Source of the DNA: Mytilus trossulus | Lineage: Eukaryota; Mollusca; Bivalvia; Mytilida; Mytilidae | Reading direction: 5' to 3' | Length of the DNA: 64,000 nucleotides | Assembly: GCF_036588685.1 (NCBI RefSeq) | Contig: NC_086374.1 | Span: forward strand, 73,592,457 to 73,656,456 | In this document: positions 38,270 to 61,397 of the stretch, in pieces | Layout of the letters: every line of letters starts with the position of its first letter | Position numbering within the stretch: the first letter of the stretch is position 1 | Notes under the pieces: model-generated | The model's input: only the letters and a program-made list of their open reading frames with translations | The model's database searches: none | Told to the model about the DNA's origin: nothing | Program-made: the position numbers and the translations under genes

Positions 38270-39830
38270 ACCCTAGTACATTCATATGTTCCCATAGAGA
38301 CAACTTACAACCGTTATTGTTATTCTAATTGATGTGTAAAACATCCCATGAAATACATTTATATTAATAACTATTGATTTTTAATTGAAAAGAATCCTTT
38401 AAAAGGGTATATGAATAGTATATCAATATCTAGCCTAAACATTTATGAATTATATTTGTCCATCTTATGAAAATTCAATATCCTTTGAATTTATAGATGA
38501 AATAGTTTAAATGCGTTATTTGTTTGAATCTTTATCCTTTACGCATTAATACATATTTTTATTTAATGCAAATGACTTCTTTGTGATATGTAAAAGATGT
38601 CAACTATAGCCTAATTTGTTATATACAGGTTTGGCAATGCATAACCGAAGATCAAACCAACTTTGGTGCAAGCTCAACGGAGAAAAAACGAAAAATGGGA
38701 AATCACTTCAACGTTTTGTGCTATTTTTAAAATAACATAAGTCTAACGAGCTGCTGAAACACGCAGCGACATAAAAGTAAAATATAAGTAATTTGTAAAT
38801 TTTAAATGTAATCGTTTTATCGAAAAGAAACCTACAGAGGATTGCTTAGTGAGAGTAGGCATTTACAAAAGCGTCATGCAATGAAATTTCCTAATGATCC
38901 ATGACCGCTTTCACCGAACAACGACGAAACAGATTGATGGTATAGACAAATCTGTACTTGCACTAAATTTGTTCTACTTGAAATATATTAGCATAGTATA
39001 CATCTATGTAGTAAACGTGCATACTTTCAGCTTGTATAGACGTTGCTACCAGATAATTCGTGATGACAACACATATACACGCAAAATTTGTTTTACGGTC
39101 ATGACAGGACAAAAATGGTACTAGGGTGCCGTCTGAGCTTGTGGTGAAGCGAGTAGTTTTGTTTTTGCTCCATGATAAACTTGAGGCCTCACTGTGACTT
39201 TGAAGTGAAGAACAGCCATAAAAGCGCTATTTGTGTTTTTTTAATATGAGTCACGAGTGGCGGCCGCTTATTAAACAAAAACGGAAATTTCATTCGCAGT
39301 TACTTCATATCTAATGATAATTCATTTTATCCCTTTTCATGTAGTCTTATACTCATAGGCTGGCATTCAAAATCACCAGGGACACTTTAAGCTCAAGACA
39401 AACATGTAAAAACATGATGTCATTTATATTCCAAATGGAGGACTGCTATTATAAATTGCTAAACAAACAAATTTAACCCAGTCACATGTTTTTATGCTTT
39501 TCCAAAGTCCGATTTTTTTTTAGGTCATCTGTTGATAAATTTTGGTGATTTGTTTTACCGTGTGGCAATTTAGTTTTGATTGTAATCTTACAGTTTCTGT
39601 ATTATTTTTTTTTACATCTTGCCCTGACCAATTTCGGTTTACAGCTTAAAATGTCTACCGTATATTCACTTGACAATTGCAGAGGCATGTTGACATGTTT
39701 TTTCTTGTATTTGTATTGATAGTTTGCCGTCCCGACGGTGGATATAAGATCTACACTTATTGATATATGTCGGTTATCATAATAAATCAAGGTTTAAAAT
39801 TTATTTTAAAGAAGAGAAAAACCATCTTAT
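38270..39830. other. Intergenic between genes 2 and 3, no feature recognised
   Basis: AT-rich, with no credible coding frame. A frame at 38894-39124 shows random composition. Confidence 0.4.
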
Positions 39831-39834
39831 CGTA

Positions 39835-39840
39835 TTTATT
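39835..39840 (-). terminator. Poly(A) signal of tubulin gene 3 (AATAAA)
   Basis: Reverse complement of TTTATT about 120 bp past the stop codon of gene 3. Confidence 0.55.
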
Positions 39841-39961
39841 AGATAATATTTAATTATTGATTTTTTTATATCAGATTGCAAAACAGAGAATAAACATCCG
39901 AAAATTGAGTACGACATTCACGTCTATAAAAGTGATCATATCTTTATAGACAAATAGTATT

Positions 39962-45289
<5,328 letters not shown>

Positions 45290-45358
45290 ATTTATAGAAT
45301 TACGAGTTGATTAAAGCAAACAGTAATTGCTAAGTGGTGATTTTAAACAATCAACTCA

Positions 45359-45365
45359 TTTTATA
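45359..45365 (-). promoter_or_regulatory. TATA box of tubulin gene 3
   Basis: TATAAAA on the minus strand, about 70 bp upstream of the ATG at 45289. Confidence 0.6.
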
Positions 45366-45564
45366 ATGTTCCCAACTGAGTTTTCCCAACAGTGATTAAA
45401 ACATAAATATTTATAGAAACATAGTAGATATAACTGATATGATATGATCAAAGTAAACCAAGTAAGAATAAGGTGATGTGGGACTTTTATTATTAATATT
45501 TAAATATTTTCGTGTAACCAAGAGGTAGTTCGGAGAGATGTCACTATAATGGTTTCTGTATATA

Positions 45565-45740
45565 AAATAAAGAAGACGTGGTATACTTGACAATGAAATA
45601 ACTATCCTCAAGAGACCAAAGGGCGAACAGCTATAGGTCAACAATGAGAAAAACAAACAAATACATTACATTATAGTTAGAGCTATAAAATGCTGCGGTT
45701 TGACAAAATTTCAACGGCCTTATTTATGGTAAAAAACCAA
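45565..45740 (+). repeat. Dispersed repeat family D, degenerate
   Basis: AAGAAGACGTGGTATACTTG, CAATGAAATAACTATCC and AGAGCTATAAAATGCTGC follow the order of family D. Confidence 0.6.
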
Positions 45741-45792
45741 CAAAAAAGATTAAGACAGCAACCTACGAAATAAACTCATCATAGATGCCAAC

Positions 45793-45860
45793 ACTAAATC
45801 TTGTATATACGCAAGACGCGCGTTTCGTCTACAAAAGACTCATCAGTGACGCTCAAATCC
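45793..45860 (-). repeat. Hammerhead-like dispersed repeat, minus-strand copy
   Basis: On the minus strand: GAGCGTCACTGATGAGTC, loop TTTTGTA, GACGAAACGC, loop GCGTCTT, GCGTA. It keeps both short stems and the core. It is one of the two best copies and lies about 500 bp upstream of gene 3. Confidence 0.6.
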
Positions 45861-45869
45861 GAACAAGTT

Positions 45870-47050
45870 AAAGTACTATAATACAGACTGATGACGATTT
45901 TGGACAGGGACATAAAGAATGCGACGATAATGAATACTTTTCGTGAGAACTTAACATTGGACAGTGGTGTAATGATGAGCTCAACATACGAACAAACTAT
46001 AATATACATGTATGTTGCAAAACTCTTGGCTAGTCAGATCGATCAAACACAAAGAACAGTTTTGTATGTAAATGCAGTTTAAAGCCAATTCCAACTTGCA
46101 AACAAATACGTAAAATTTCAATCAGTACACATTCAATGGATTAAGTGCAAAAACATTATAAACACCTTGTAGTAAACCATGCTGCTCAATGCATCAATCA
46201 ACCTGTAAAATCGGTCAATATGTCACATCTGTTCTCTAGCTGTCTTATTTTATCTATACTAGGTACTTGCGTTACCCTCAAATGTCTCATTCTGTTTGCT
46301 AAAGTTGCTTTTCGTACACCATAATTGTAATGATCTTTTCATATCTTTGAAAGCGAATTGAAAGAGTTATGGGTCATACGTTAACGAGACAACAGGTTAG
46401 TTCTCTGTCATAAGTTTTCAAAGAGCCAGAAACAGAAAAAAACAAGTTTCAGTCACCTCGTCAGTTTTTGACATTGTCGGAAACTCATTAAGGTCCATTA
46501 AGCTGTTTACATTTTTCTGTTCTTATACATTGTACATGTTGTATATATATCCTTGGCTTTCATTTATATGGGTTTGAACGTTTCCGATGGAGGTATATTC
46601 AGAAGCGCAATTATATTCAAGTCTGCCTTCATTAATAACAACGGCATATTAGTTAACTTCTGCTTTTATATTTGTTTTATAGTTCTACTAAAGTCAATTC
46701 AGAATTTGTTTTTTAGGATTTATTTGAACTTGAATTAGTAGAGTTTCGTTAACATTAATAATAACAATTAACATTATGGAACAACCGTTTCACAAATGAT
46801 ATCAGATATGTATCTTTCGTCGTAACTACAATCCCCTTCCCTTTCATGAACGTGACCTACCAAATAAGACTCTTTACCGGATTAATTATAACATAAGAAA
46901 AACGACGGTGCCACATGTGGAGCAGGATCTGGGAAAGTGGGAAGGCAAACTTCTAAAAGTGACAGAAAAAAAACTTTTTTGTAGTCCAATATTTTAGAGT
47001 TTCGACAGTTAACTCTTCCATTTTCAATCAAATTTTCAACAATATATTTT
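45870..47050. other. Intergenic between divergent genes 3 and 4, no gene recognised
   Basis: AT-rich; short frames (45891-46082, 46553-46738, 46882-47067) have no family features. Confidence 0.4.
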
Positions 47051-47054
47051 GACA

Positions 47055-48140
47055 AACAAGAGTGCACACGCTGAAATGTCTCGCCTTCATTGATATCATT
47101 GATATTATGTTGATAGTCCTAAGTATAAAGCTTATTAAAAACTGTCACATAAGCTTAACATTAACCAAGATAACTAAACAAAAACCAATGAACCATGAAA
47201 ATGAGGTCAAGGTCAGATGAACCATGCCAGACAAACATATACAGCTAACAATGCTTCCATACAACAAATATAGTTGACCTATTACTTATAGTTTAAGAAA
47301 AATAGACCAAAACACAAAAACTTAACACTGAGCAATGAACCGTGAAAATGAGGTCGAGGTCAAATAAAACCTGCGCGACTGACATATAGATCATAAAATA
47401 TCACACACCAAATATAGTTGACCTGTATCATATAGTATTAGATAAAAAGACCAAAACTGAAAAACTTAAACTTTAACCACTCAACCATGAAAATGAGGTC
47501 AAGGTCAGATGACATCTGCCCGCTAGACATGTACACCTTACAAACATTCCATACAACAAATATAGTAGATATATTGCATAATGTATGAAAAAAGCAGACC
47601 AAAACAAAAAAACTTAACTATAACCACTGAAACATGAAAATGATGTCAAGGACAGATGACAACTGCCAGTTGGACATGTACACCTTGCAGTCCTTCCATA
47701 CACCAAATATACTAGCCCTTTTTGCATATAGTATCTGAGATATGGACTTGACCACCAAAACTTAACCTTGTTCACTGATCCACGAAATGAGGTCGAGGTC
47801 AAGTGAAAACTGTCTGAGGGGCATGAGGACCTTGCAAGGTATGCACATACCAAATATAAGTATCCTATTACTTATAATAAGAGAGATTTTAAAATTACAA
47901 AAAATCTGAACTTATTTTTCAAGTGGTCACTGAACCATAAAATGAGGTCATGGACATTCGACAGGTGACTGACGGAAACTTCGTATCATGAGGCATCTAT
48001 ATACAAAGCATGAAGCATCCAGGTCTTCCACCTTGAAGTTCTAAAATATTAAGCTTTAAAAAAGTTAGCTAACGCCGCCGCCGGATCACTATCCCTATGT
48101 CAAGCTTTCTGCAACAAAAGTTGCAGGCTCGACAAAAATG
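47055..48140 (+). mobile_element. Family B element with tandem core and hairpin end
   Basis: The left part reads AAGAGTGCACACGCTGAAAT then GTCTCGCC. The core has about six units of roughly 140-150 bp (landmarks CATGAAAATGAGGTCAAGGT, CCATACAACAAATATAGTTG, GACCAAAACAAAAACTTAAC). The right end has a hairpin CTGCAAC-AAAA-GTTGCAG followed by GCTCGACAAAAAT. The same GTCTCGCC start and GGCTCGACAAAAAT end occur in the 62439-63202 copy, although its core unit is different. Non-coding. The architecture resembles bivalve pearl-type elements; classification is inferred. Confidence 0.7.
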
Positions 48141-48513
48141 AGGGAGGGCAGGCAATTATTGACCCCTTGCATACCCGACTCCTACGCCCCTGAAAGTTTC
48201 ACACTATTATAATATAACACAGGTTTGACGGGGAATAACGGTTAGTTGTTTTCTGTACCATTAGAAATACTTCGGAATGTTAATACTTGTTTGCCTCTCG
48301 ATATTGATTATCGATTATATTCCCAATCAATGATTGGTTTTTACCGGTAGAGTTGTGTTGTGATGTGTTATGTTGAATTTTATCGCAGTGGGACCTCTGA
48401 TCATGCATAATTCAACCCGATATATTCATCTTAAACAAAAATAAAATTCTCCATTACATGATAATTATACTGTTATTTGATTATCAGTAACTATAGCGAC
48501 CAGGTGATGCAGG

Positions 48514-48520
48514 TATAAAG
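48514..48520 (+). promoter_or_regulatory. TATA box of tubulin gene 4
   Basis: TATAAAG about 90 bp upstream of the ATG at 48606. Confidence 0.65.
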
Positions 48521-48605
48521 GTGAATGATTTAACTAGGCGGACATCATTAAGAATTCATTCAGCCTTCCTTACACAGCTGACTGACTACTAGTATTGTCT
48601 TCAAA

Positions 48606-54484
<5,879 letters not shown>

Positions 54485-54656
54485 GAGAACTTCACATTTT
54501 GATTTTTAAAAGTTATTCGACCATATACAAGTTGAATAACAATCACAACTTATAATATCAATTTTGTTCTTTTAATGCAATTTATCTTTTGAAGATGTTA
54601 ACAACAATCTTCATTTTCATACTTCATGAATTCTGATATTACGGGAAACGATACAA

Positions 54657-54662
54657 AATAAA
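54657..54662 (+). terminator. Poly(A) signal of tubulin gene 4 (AATAAA)
   Basis: AATAAA about 170 bp after the stop codon. Confidence 0.6.
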
Positions 54663-54917
54663 ATTGAAACTAATTAAAAAATAAGATTTACATTTTTTAA
54701 TAATCTAAAATTGGTAAAAAGCAGGTGTCTGAGAAAGTTTATAACTCCAAGATTGTTTCGAAGATTCTAAACATTTACTTGTTCCTGAGTTGTTGTTTTT
54801 TCCAATGACAATCTTTAATTGGACTCGGTTTTTCTACCGGCGGTCTTAGATAACACTAAAAACAACTTCAGAATTTCAAAATTTCATATGAATTGGCCTT
54901 TTAAAAGTTTGAAAGAG

Positions 54918-54985
54918 TGCCACTGAGAAGTTTTATGTAGACGAAACTTGCGTTTGACGTTCATAATTATAAACATGGTATTACA
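54918..54985 (+). repeat. Hammerhead-like dispersed repeat, degenerate
   Basis: CACTGAGAAGTTTTATGTAG, ACGAAACTTGCG and AATTATAAACATGGTA: recognisable, but the core CTGATGA is damaged. Confidence 0.45.
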
Positions 54986-55171
54986 GGTGAGATTTTTTTT
55001 TCTAAAATGCAAGTTCTAAGACTGCTATAACACATTAAAGTAGTCTAAGGTCAGATTGTTTTTGACACGATTGACATATAGCTGTAAAATCGAGAGAGAG
55101 TCAGTTAAGAACTAAACACAACAAAAGAGGTGACTTCAATTTTCTACAATGCGATTCGCATAAAATTTAGC

Positions 55172-56900
55172 GGTTCATTCTGGCTATTCCTACATTTTGA
55201 ATTTTATAGGTAAACTAGTAAGATTTTATGTAGGAGTTCCCAGAATTTGTATGTAAACAAAGTGATTATGTAGGATTATGTTGTAACAACACTATAACTA
55301 ATTTGATATAATGAATCAAGGTAAATCCAGAGAATTCTTCTATAAAATAAAAAAAAAAAAAGAATAATTTATATCACAATCTTTTATTACATTCTTTTAT
55401 ATAATAATTTAATAGCATATTTTGTGAAAATGATATTCAAAAGCACAATATGAATTTAAAGGCATAATGGTATACACAAGCAACTCCAATTGTTTACATT
55501 AATATATACAAGTAAATATTATCAATTGAAATAGAATTGTTAAATCATTCTTTGAATCGAAGCACTAAATTTTGAGTTACACTAAACAAAGCACCAAAAG
55601 TACACTAAATTGACATTATTCATAGCACTCGGACAGTAATACATTGCACATAGTTCATATATTGAACATATAAGAGAATACAAAGTTTTAATAAATGTGC
55701 AGGAGATGTGAAGCAGCATCTCCATGCTCGACTGGAGTAAGCTCATCATTCTGTAACCTTGTTTTCAGTGTTTGGAGTCTGTCATCTGTTTCCCTGTACT
55801 TCCTCTTTCTTGAAATACGTTTCCCGCCAGCTCTGTACTGGATCAATGTTAGAGCACTGAAGGCTTCTTCTTGTCTCAAAAACCTGATCATACTGAAGAT
55901 GTTTAGGTGAGGTGCCTTTACAAATTACTTCTTTAGCTTACTATGCAAACCTTCTAAATGGTTTGTTGTTCTAGAACCTTCTGTTGCATATTGGTTCTAT
56001 ATGCTTTAGTTGTTCTCTACCCAGTAGCTGGTAACATAGTCTGTAAAGTTAAGTGTTGGTGCAGTAGTATCTGAATCATCGATGTTTTCCAGTGCATTAA
56101 ACCAAATATCTACAATTGTATTGGGTGGCAAAACTGCAGCTCTACGAACATTAAGTTGGTGAATGTCTCTCTTTTCGCTGTATTCAGTCTACAAACCATG
56201 CTTCTTCTGTGCATTTCGCCAGATACACTGAGTGTAGTGAAAAGGGCACCCTTTTATGTTCATTCCTGGGAAGATTGAAGTGGCTGCATTTCTGATGGTT
56301 ATTTCTTAGTCGAGGAACATCTTGGCTGGTTGAAGTAGGATGTTGAATTGGTTACATAAATCTCGAATAAAAGCAAATCAGAGTTCAAAGTTAATTTGCT
56401 TGACTTAATCTATTAGGTCAATATACTCTTATTTATAATGATTAAGTACTTTAAGCATTACTTCATTTTTGAAAATCATAATTTGTTAAGATAATGAAAT
56501 AAATAATTTTACAGACTTTTAAATGTTTTTACTTCTTTTTTTCTATTTTTTTTTCTTTTCCAATGCTTTTACTTCCTTTTCTTCTAAATAGTTTTATTTT
56601 CTACAAATTCCATAAGATTAAAATAATTAATTTTATTACTAAATGCAGGTTTTCAAACAAAAAAAATCCCATTATTTTACATATAAAAAATATTTTTTAT
56701 TTACAAATTAAATTTCAACAGGTAAAATTACCTTTGACCCAATTAGATTGATTGATTGTTGGTTGCTTTACGCCAATTAGACACTAATGACTAAAACAAC
56801 ATAAATTTCAATAACAACATGTATTGTTTTTCCACTAATCCCCCATGTAGGAATAGCCAGAATAGTAAAATACAAAATGTAGGAATAGCCAGAAGACACC
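55172..56900 (-). mobile_element. Mutator-like element (MULE) with 9-bp TSD
   Basis: The TIRs begin GGTTCATTCTGGCTATTCCT (left) and GGTGTCTTCTGGCTATTCCT (right, inverted) and continue TACATTTTG. The right end carries a second TIR-like copy just inside (about 56850-56872). AAATTTAGC flanks both ends (55163-55171 and 56901-56909): 9 bp, the size typical of Mutator-like transposases. A broken MULE transposase fragment lies inside on the minus strand. The rest of the interior is AT-rich. Confidence 0.88.
55688..56330 (-). pseudogene. Broken MULE transposase, C-terminal part
   Basis: On the minus strand KGCPFHYTQCIWRNAQKKHG (about 56250-56190) matches the C-x(2)-H region after the catalytic segment of MULE transposases. 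Then come VLPPNTIVDIWFNALE (about 56140), TEGSRTTNHLEGLHSKLKK (about 55985-55930) and an intact basic tail (55891-55688, KRISRKRKYRETDDRL). At least four stops or frameshifts interrupt it (TAG after HGL near 56190, and others near 56015, 55995 and 55930). The DDE catalytic segment upstream is not recognisable. Not functional. Confidence 0.75.
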
Positions 56901-56909
56901 AAATTTAGC

Positions 56910-57850
56910 AACCCATGAATATTTGAAAGCTTTCGTTTCCAATCAGACATGTATTGATTGATTCAGTGCTGCATGTGTAGTATGATATGTCCTTCTACTA
57001 GACTACTAAGTTAAACATGCTAAGCCAGATCGATATGTCCGTCGTATGATTTTTGTAAAGATTTCCTTCAGTGACCTCTAGAACAACGAAACCAATTTCG
57101 CCCAAAGTTAGTATGAATGAGCCTTAGGGTAGTTTTTATATTTTATGCTTATCTTTTTTATTCGTTCAGGCAACAAATATGACCACCGTTCATGTCTAAA
57201 ATAGAACATAGGTAATTATCATTGGATTATTTTATATCTCAGAAATCGTTTTAGATAGAAAATGTCTGACAGGGGCAAAATCAATCGACCTACTTTCTCT
57301 TCTTATCATAATCATCAATCTTTTAAAGGAGTAAGAGAAATTAAATGACGATGTTTGATGAAATTTAGTTTTTTTGCAAAATATTCCGAAAATTATAATA
57401 GTTGGGAAGAAATTGTTTATGGTAAACATTATCATCCGAAATATAGATGTACGAAAGTACTAATATGAAACCATTCTTTTAATAAGTTTTTGAGGAATGT
57501 TCATGTATTTGCCTATCAAGATCTATAACAGATAGAGAAGTCTATAGACAACAAAACTGATAAAAAAAAAAAAGAATATTTAGTTAGATCTACAAGAGTA
57601 TTTATGACCAAAGATGACTCCTTACTGAGTTCAAGTCTAAAAATTACGATTTTTGATAAATTTTTCATGTCTGCCACTAACTTATGTCAAGAACTATTAT
57701 ACATAGAGAGAAAAACATGTAAACAGCTAAAATGACTCTGCAATTCATGATATAAGAAAGGCAATATTAACGAAATAATTGGATGGGTCATAAGAGTTGT
57801 TGTTGCCCATTTTTTTTTATCTTATTTGTGATTTAACAAATAATCTTGAT
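56910..57850. other. Intergenic, no feature recognised
   Basis: AT-rich DNA; a weak resemblance to family A wording near 57170-57200 (ACAAATATGACCACC, TAAAATAGAACATAGG) may be an old relic. Confidence 0.35.
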
Positions 57851-57859
57851 ACCAGTACA

Positions 57860-58440
57860 GATATGCCACTGCAACAGGTAAGGTTAGATAATACCTGAAA
57901 GACAGACATACACCATACAATCATTTCTTTAACCAAACTTAGTGTCTTGGAAACATTTCATACACCAAATATATTTGACATATTGCTCATTGTATCTGGT
58001 ACAACAGACCAAAAAAAAAAAACCAATGAGCTATGAAAATGAAGTCAATATCAAATAATACCTATGAGACAGACATTTACAATCATTCCATACACCAAAT
58101 AAAGCTGACCTATTGCTCATAATTCAACTCATCATAGATACAATGATTGAAATTTTATATAAACGCCAGACAGACGTTTCTGAGAAACAAACCAAAAACA
58201 AAAAAAAAACTTTACATGACAAAGGAAGCTTGAAAATGAGGTCAGGGTGAAATAATAAACACCAGACAGAAATATGATCATTCCATTAAACAAGTATAGC
58301 TGAACAATTGATTATTGTATTTGAGAAATGGACCCAACAACAAAACTAGACATTGACCAGTGAACCTTAAATGAGGTCACAGTCAGATGGTACATGCCAG
58401 ATAGACAGGGGATATAATCATGCACGGGGCAGGTGCATTA
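57860..58440 (+). repeat. Degenerate tandem units like the family B core
   Basis: Three to four units of about 160-180 bp with GCTATGAAAATGAAGTCAAT, ATTCCATACACCAAATAAAG and GACCTATTGCTCAT resemble the core at 47055-48140. Neither terminus is visible. A relic of the hammerhead-like repeat (CGCCAGACAGACGTTTC, minus strand) lies near 58160-58180. Confidence 0.6.
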
Positions 58441-58454
58441 AGACTTCAATTTTA

Positions 58455-61172
58455 ATGGATAAGGATTGTCACTAGTCCTACCAGAGGATGGTGGTTCTCT
58501 AGGGACATTCCAGGTTAAGGTTTGTCAATAGTCCTACCAGAGGATGGTGGTTCTCTAAGGACATTCCAGGATAAGGATTGTCAATAGTCCTACCAGAGGA
58601 TGGTGGTTCTCTAGGGACATTCCAGGTTAAGGATTGTCAATAGTCCTACCAGAGGATGGTGGTTATCTAGGGACATTCCAGGTAAAGGTTTGTCAATAGT
58701 CCTACCAGAGGATGGTGGTTCTCTAGGGATATTCCAGGTTAAGGTTTGTCAATAGTCCTACCAGAGGATGGTGTTTCTCTAGGGACATTCCAGGATAAGG
58801 ATTGTCACTAGTCCTACCAGAGGATGGTGGTTCTCTAGGGACATTCCAGGTTAAGGTTTGTCAATAGTCCTACCAGAGGATGGTGGTTCTCTAGGGATAT
58901 TCCAGGATAAGGTTTGTCAATTGTCCTACCAGAGGATGGTGTTTCTCAAGGGACATTCCAGGATAAGGTTTGTCAATAGTCCTACAAGAGGATGGTGGTT
59001 CTCTAGGGACATTCCAGGTAAAGGTTTGTCAATAGTCCTACCAGAGGATGGTGGTTCTCTAGGGATATTTCAAGTTAAGGTTTGTCAATAGTCTTACCAG
59101 AGGATGGTGGTTCTCATTCCAAGTTAAGGATTGTCAATAGTCCTACCAGAGGATGGTGGTTCTCTAGGGACATTCAAGGTTAAGGTTTGTCAATAGTTCT
59201 ACCAGGGGATGGTGGTTCTCTAGGGACATTCCAGGTTAAGGTTTGTCAATAGTCCTACCAGAGAATGTTGGTTCTCTACGGATATTACAGGTTAAGGTTT
59301 GTCAATAGTCCTACCAGAGGATAGTGGTTCTCTAGGGATATTCCAGGATAAGGTTTGTCAATAGTCCTACCAGATGATGGTGGTTCTCTAGGGACATTCC
59401 AGGATAAGGTTTGTCAATAGTCCTACCAGAGGATGGTGGTTCTCTAGGGACATTCCAGGATAAGGTTTGTCAATAGTCCTACCAGAGGATTGTGGTTCTC
59501 TAGGGACATTCCAGGTAAAGGTTTGTCAATAGTCCTACCAGAGGATGGTGGTTCTCTAGGGACATTCCAGGTTAAGGTTTGTCAATAGTCCTACCAGAGG
59601 ATGGTGGTTCTCTAGGGACATTCCAGGTAAAGGTTTGTCAATAGTCCTACCAGAGGATGGTGGTTCTCTAGGGACATTCCAGGTTAAGGTTTGTCAAAAG
59701 TCCTACCAGAGGATGGTGGTTCTCTAGGGACATTCCAGGATAAGGTTTGTCAATAGTCCTACCAGAGGATGGTGTTTCTCTAGGGACATTCCAGGATAAG
59801 GTTTGTCAATAGTCCTACTAGAGGGTGGTGATTCTCTAGGGACATTCCAGGTTAAGGTTTGTTAATAGTCCTACCAGAGGATGGTGTTTCTCTATGGACA
59901 TTCCAGGATAAGGATTGTCAATAGCCCTACCAGAGGATGGTGGTTCTCTAGGGACATTCCAGGTTAAGGTTTGTCAAAAGTCCTACCAGAGGATGGTGGT
60001 TCTCTAGGGACATTCCAGGTTAAGGTTTGTCAAAAGTCCTACCAGAGGATGGTGGTTCTCTAGGGATTTTCCAGGTAAAGGTCTGTCAATAGTCCTACCA
60101 GAGGATGGTGGTTCTCTAGGGATATTCCAGGATAAGGTTTGTCAATAGTCCTACCAGAGGATGGTGGTTCTCTAGGGATATTCCAGGATAAGGTTTGTCA
60201 ATAGTCCTACCAGAGGATGGTGGTTCTCTAGGGATATTCCAGGTTAAGGTTTGTCAATAGTCCTACCAGAGGATGGTGGTTCTCTAGGGATATTCCAGGA
60301 TAAGGTTTGTCAATAGTCCTACCAGAGGATGGTGTTTCTCTAGGGACATTCCAGGATAAGGTTTGTCAATAGTCCTACCAGAGGGTGGTGATTCTCTAGG
60401 GACATTCCAGGTTAAGGTTTGTCAATAGTCCTACCAGAGGATGGTGTTTCTCTAGGGACATTCCAGGATAAGGATTGTCAATAGCCCTACCAGAGGATGG
60501 TGGTTCTCTAGGGACATTCCAGGTTAAGGTTTGTCAATAGTCCTACCAGATGATGGTGGTTCTCTAGGGACATTCCAGGTTAAGGTTTGTCAATAGTCCT
60601 ACCAGAGGATGGTGGTTCTCTAGGGATATTCCAGGTAAAGGTTTGTCAATAGTCCTACAAGAGGATGGTGTTTCTCTAGGGACATTCCAGGATAAGGTTT
60701 GTCAATAGTCCTACCAGAGAATGGTGATTCTCTAGGGAAATTCCAGGATAAGGTTTGTCAATAGTCCTACCAGAGGATGGTGGTTCTCTAGGGACATTCC
60801 AGGTTAAGGTTTGTCAATAGTCCTACCAGAGGATGGTGGTTCTCTAGGGATATTCCAGGTAAAGGTTTGTCAATAGTCCTACAAGAGGATGGTGTTTCTC
60901 TAGGAACATTCCAGGTTAAGGTTTGTCAATAGTCCTACCAGAGGATGGTGGTTCTCTAGGGATATTCCAGGATAAGGTTTGTCAATAGTCCTACCAGAGG
61001 ATGGTGGTTCTCTAGGGATATTCCAGGATAAGGTTTGTCAATAGTCCTACCAGAGGATGGTGGTTCTCTAGGGACATTCCAGGTTAAGGTTTGTCAATAG
61101 TCCTACCAGAGGATGGTGGTTCTCTAGGGACATTCAATGTTAAGGTTTGTCAATAGTCCTACCAGAGGATGG
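58455..61172. repeat. 56-bp tandem array, about 48 units
   Basis: The unit reads AAGGTTTGTCAATAGTCCTA, CCAGAGGATGGTGGTTCTCT, AGGGACATTCCAGGTT. Units differ at a few recurrent positions (TT/AT after GG, ACATT/ATATT, GGTGG/GGTGT), and blocks of several units recur in the same order, suggesting multi-unit duplication. One unit is shortened near 59100-59120. The frame at 58858-59091 is array sequence. The array ends exactly where the BEL/Pao leader begins. Confidence 0.95.
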
Positions 61173-61175
61173 TGG

Positions 61176-61374
61176 TGTCGAGTATAAATAGAGACAATCA
61201 CATTACGCGGGATTCATACATGTACTTATACGCGTTACCGCTCTCTAGATGTAACGTCATGGTTGCTATGTATTAACGTCATTGTATCTTACCAGCATTA
61301 AATCATCCATTTGTATAGACGTCTTTTTCTATATTCAAAACACAACGCAACTACAACTTATACGATCACGAGAT
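61176..61374 (+). promoter_or_regulatory. LTR 3' part / leader of a BEL/Pao element with TATA box
   Basis: TGTCGAGTATAAATAGAGAC starts right after the 56-bp array; TATAAATA is at 61183-61190. The stretch runs to the primer-binding site and gag. The true 5' edge of the LTR is uncertain: a TATA box 7 bp from a TG start leaves almost no U3, so the LTR may start further left, with the array as part of U3. The 3' LTR is outside the window. Confidence 0.5.
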
Positions 61375-61387
61375 TGGTGCCGTGACC
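61375..61387 (+). other. Primer-binding site of the BEL/Pao element
   Basis: TGGTGCCGTGACC starts with the TGG that pairs with a tRNA 3' CCA end, and lies just before gag. I do not assign the tRNA. Confidence 0.6.
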
Positions 61388-61397
61388 AGGATAGAAG

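Noticed and set aside
58455-61172. Regular repeats resembling a CRISPR array
   Set aside because: Units are head-to-tail with no unique spacers, and the setting is eukaryotic. It is a satellite.
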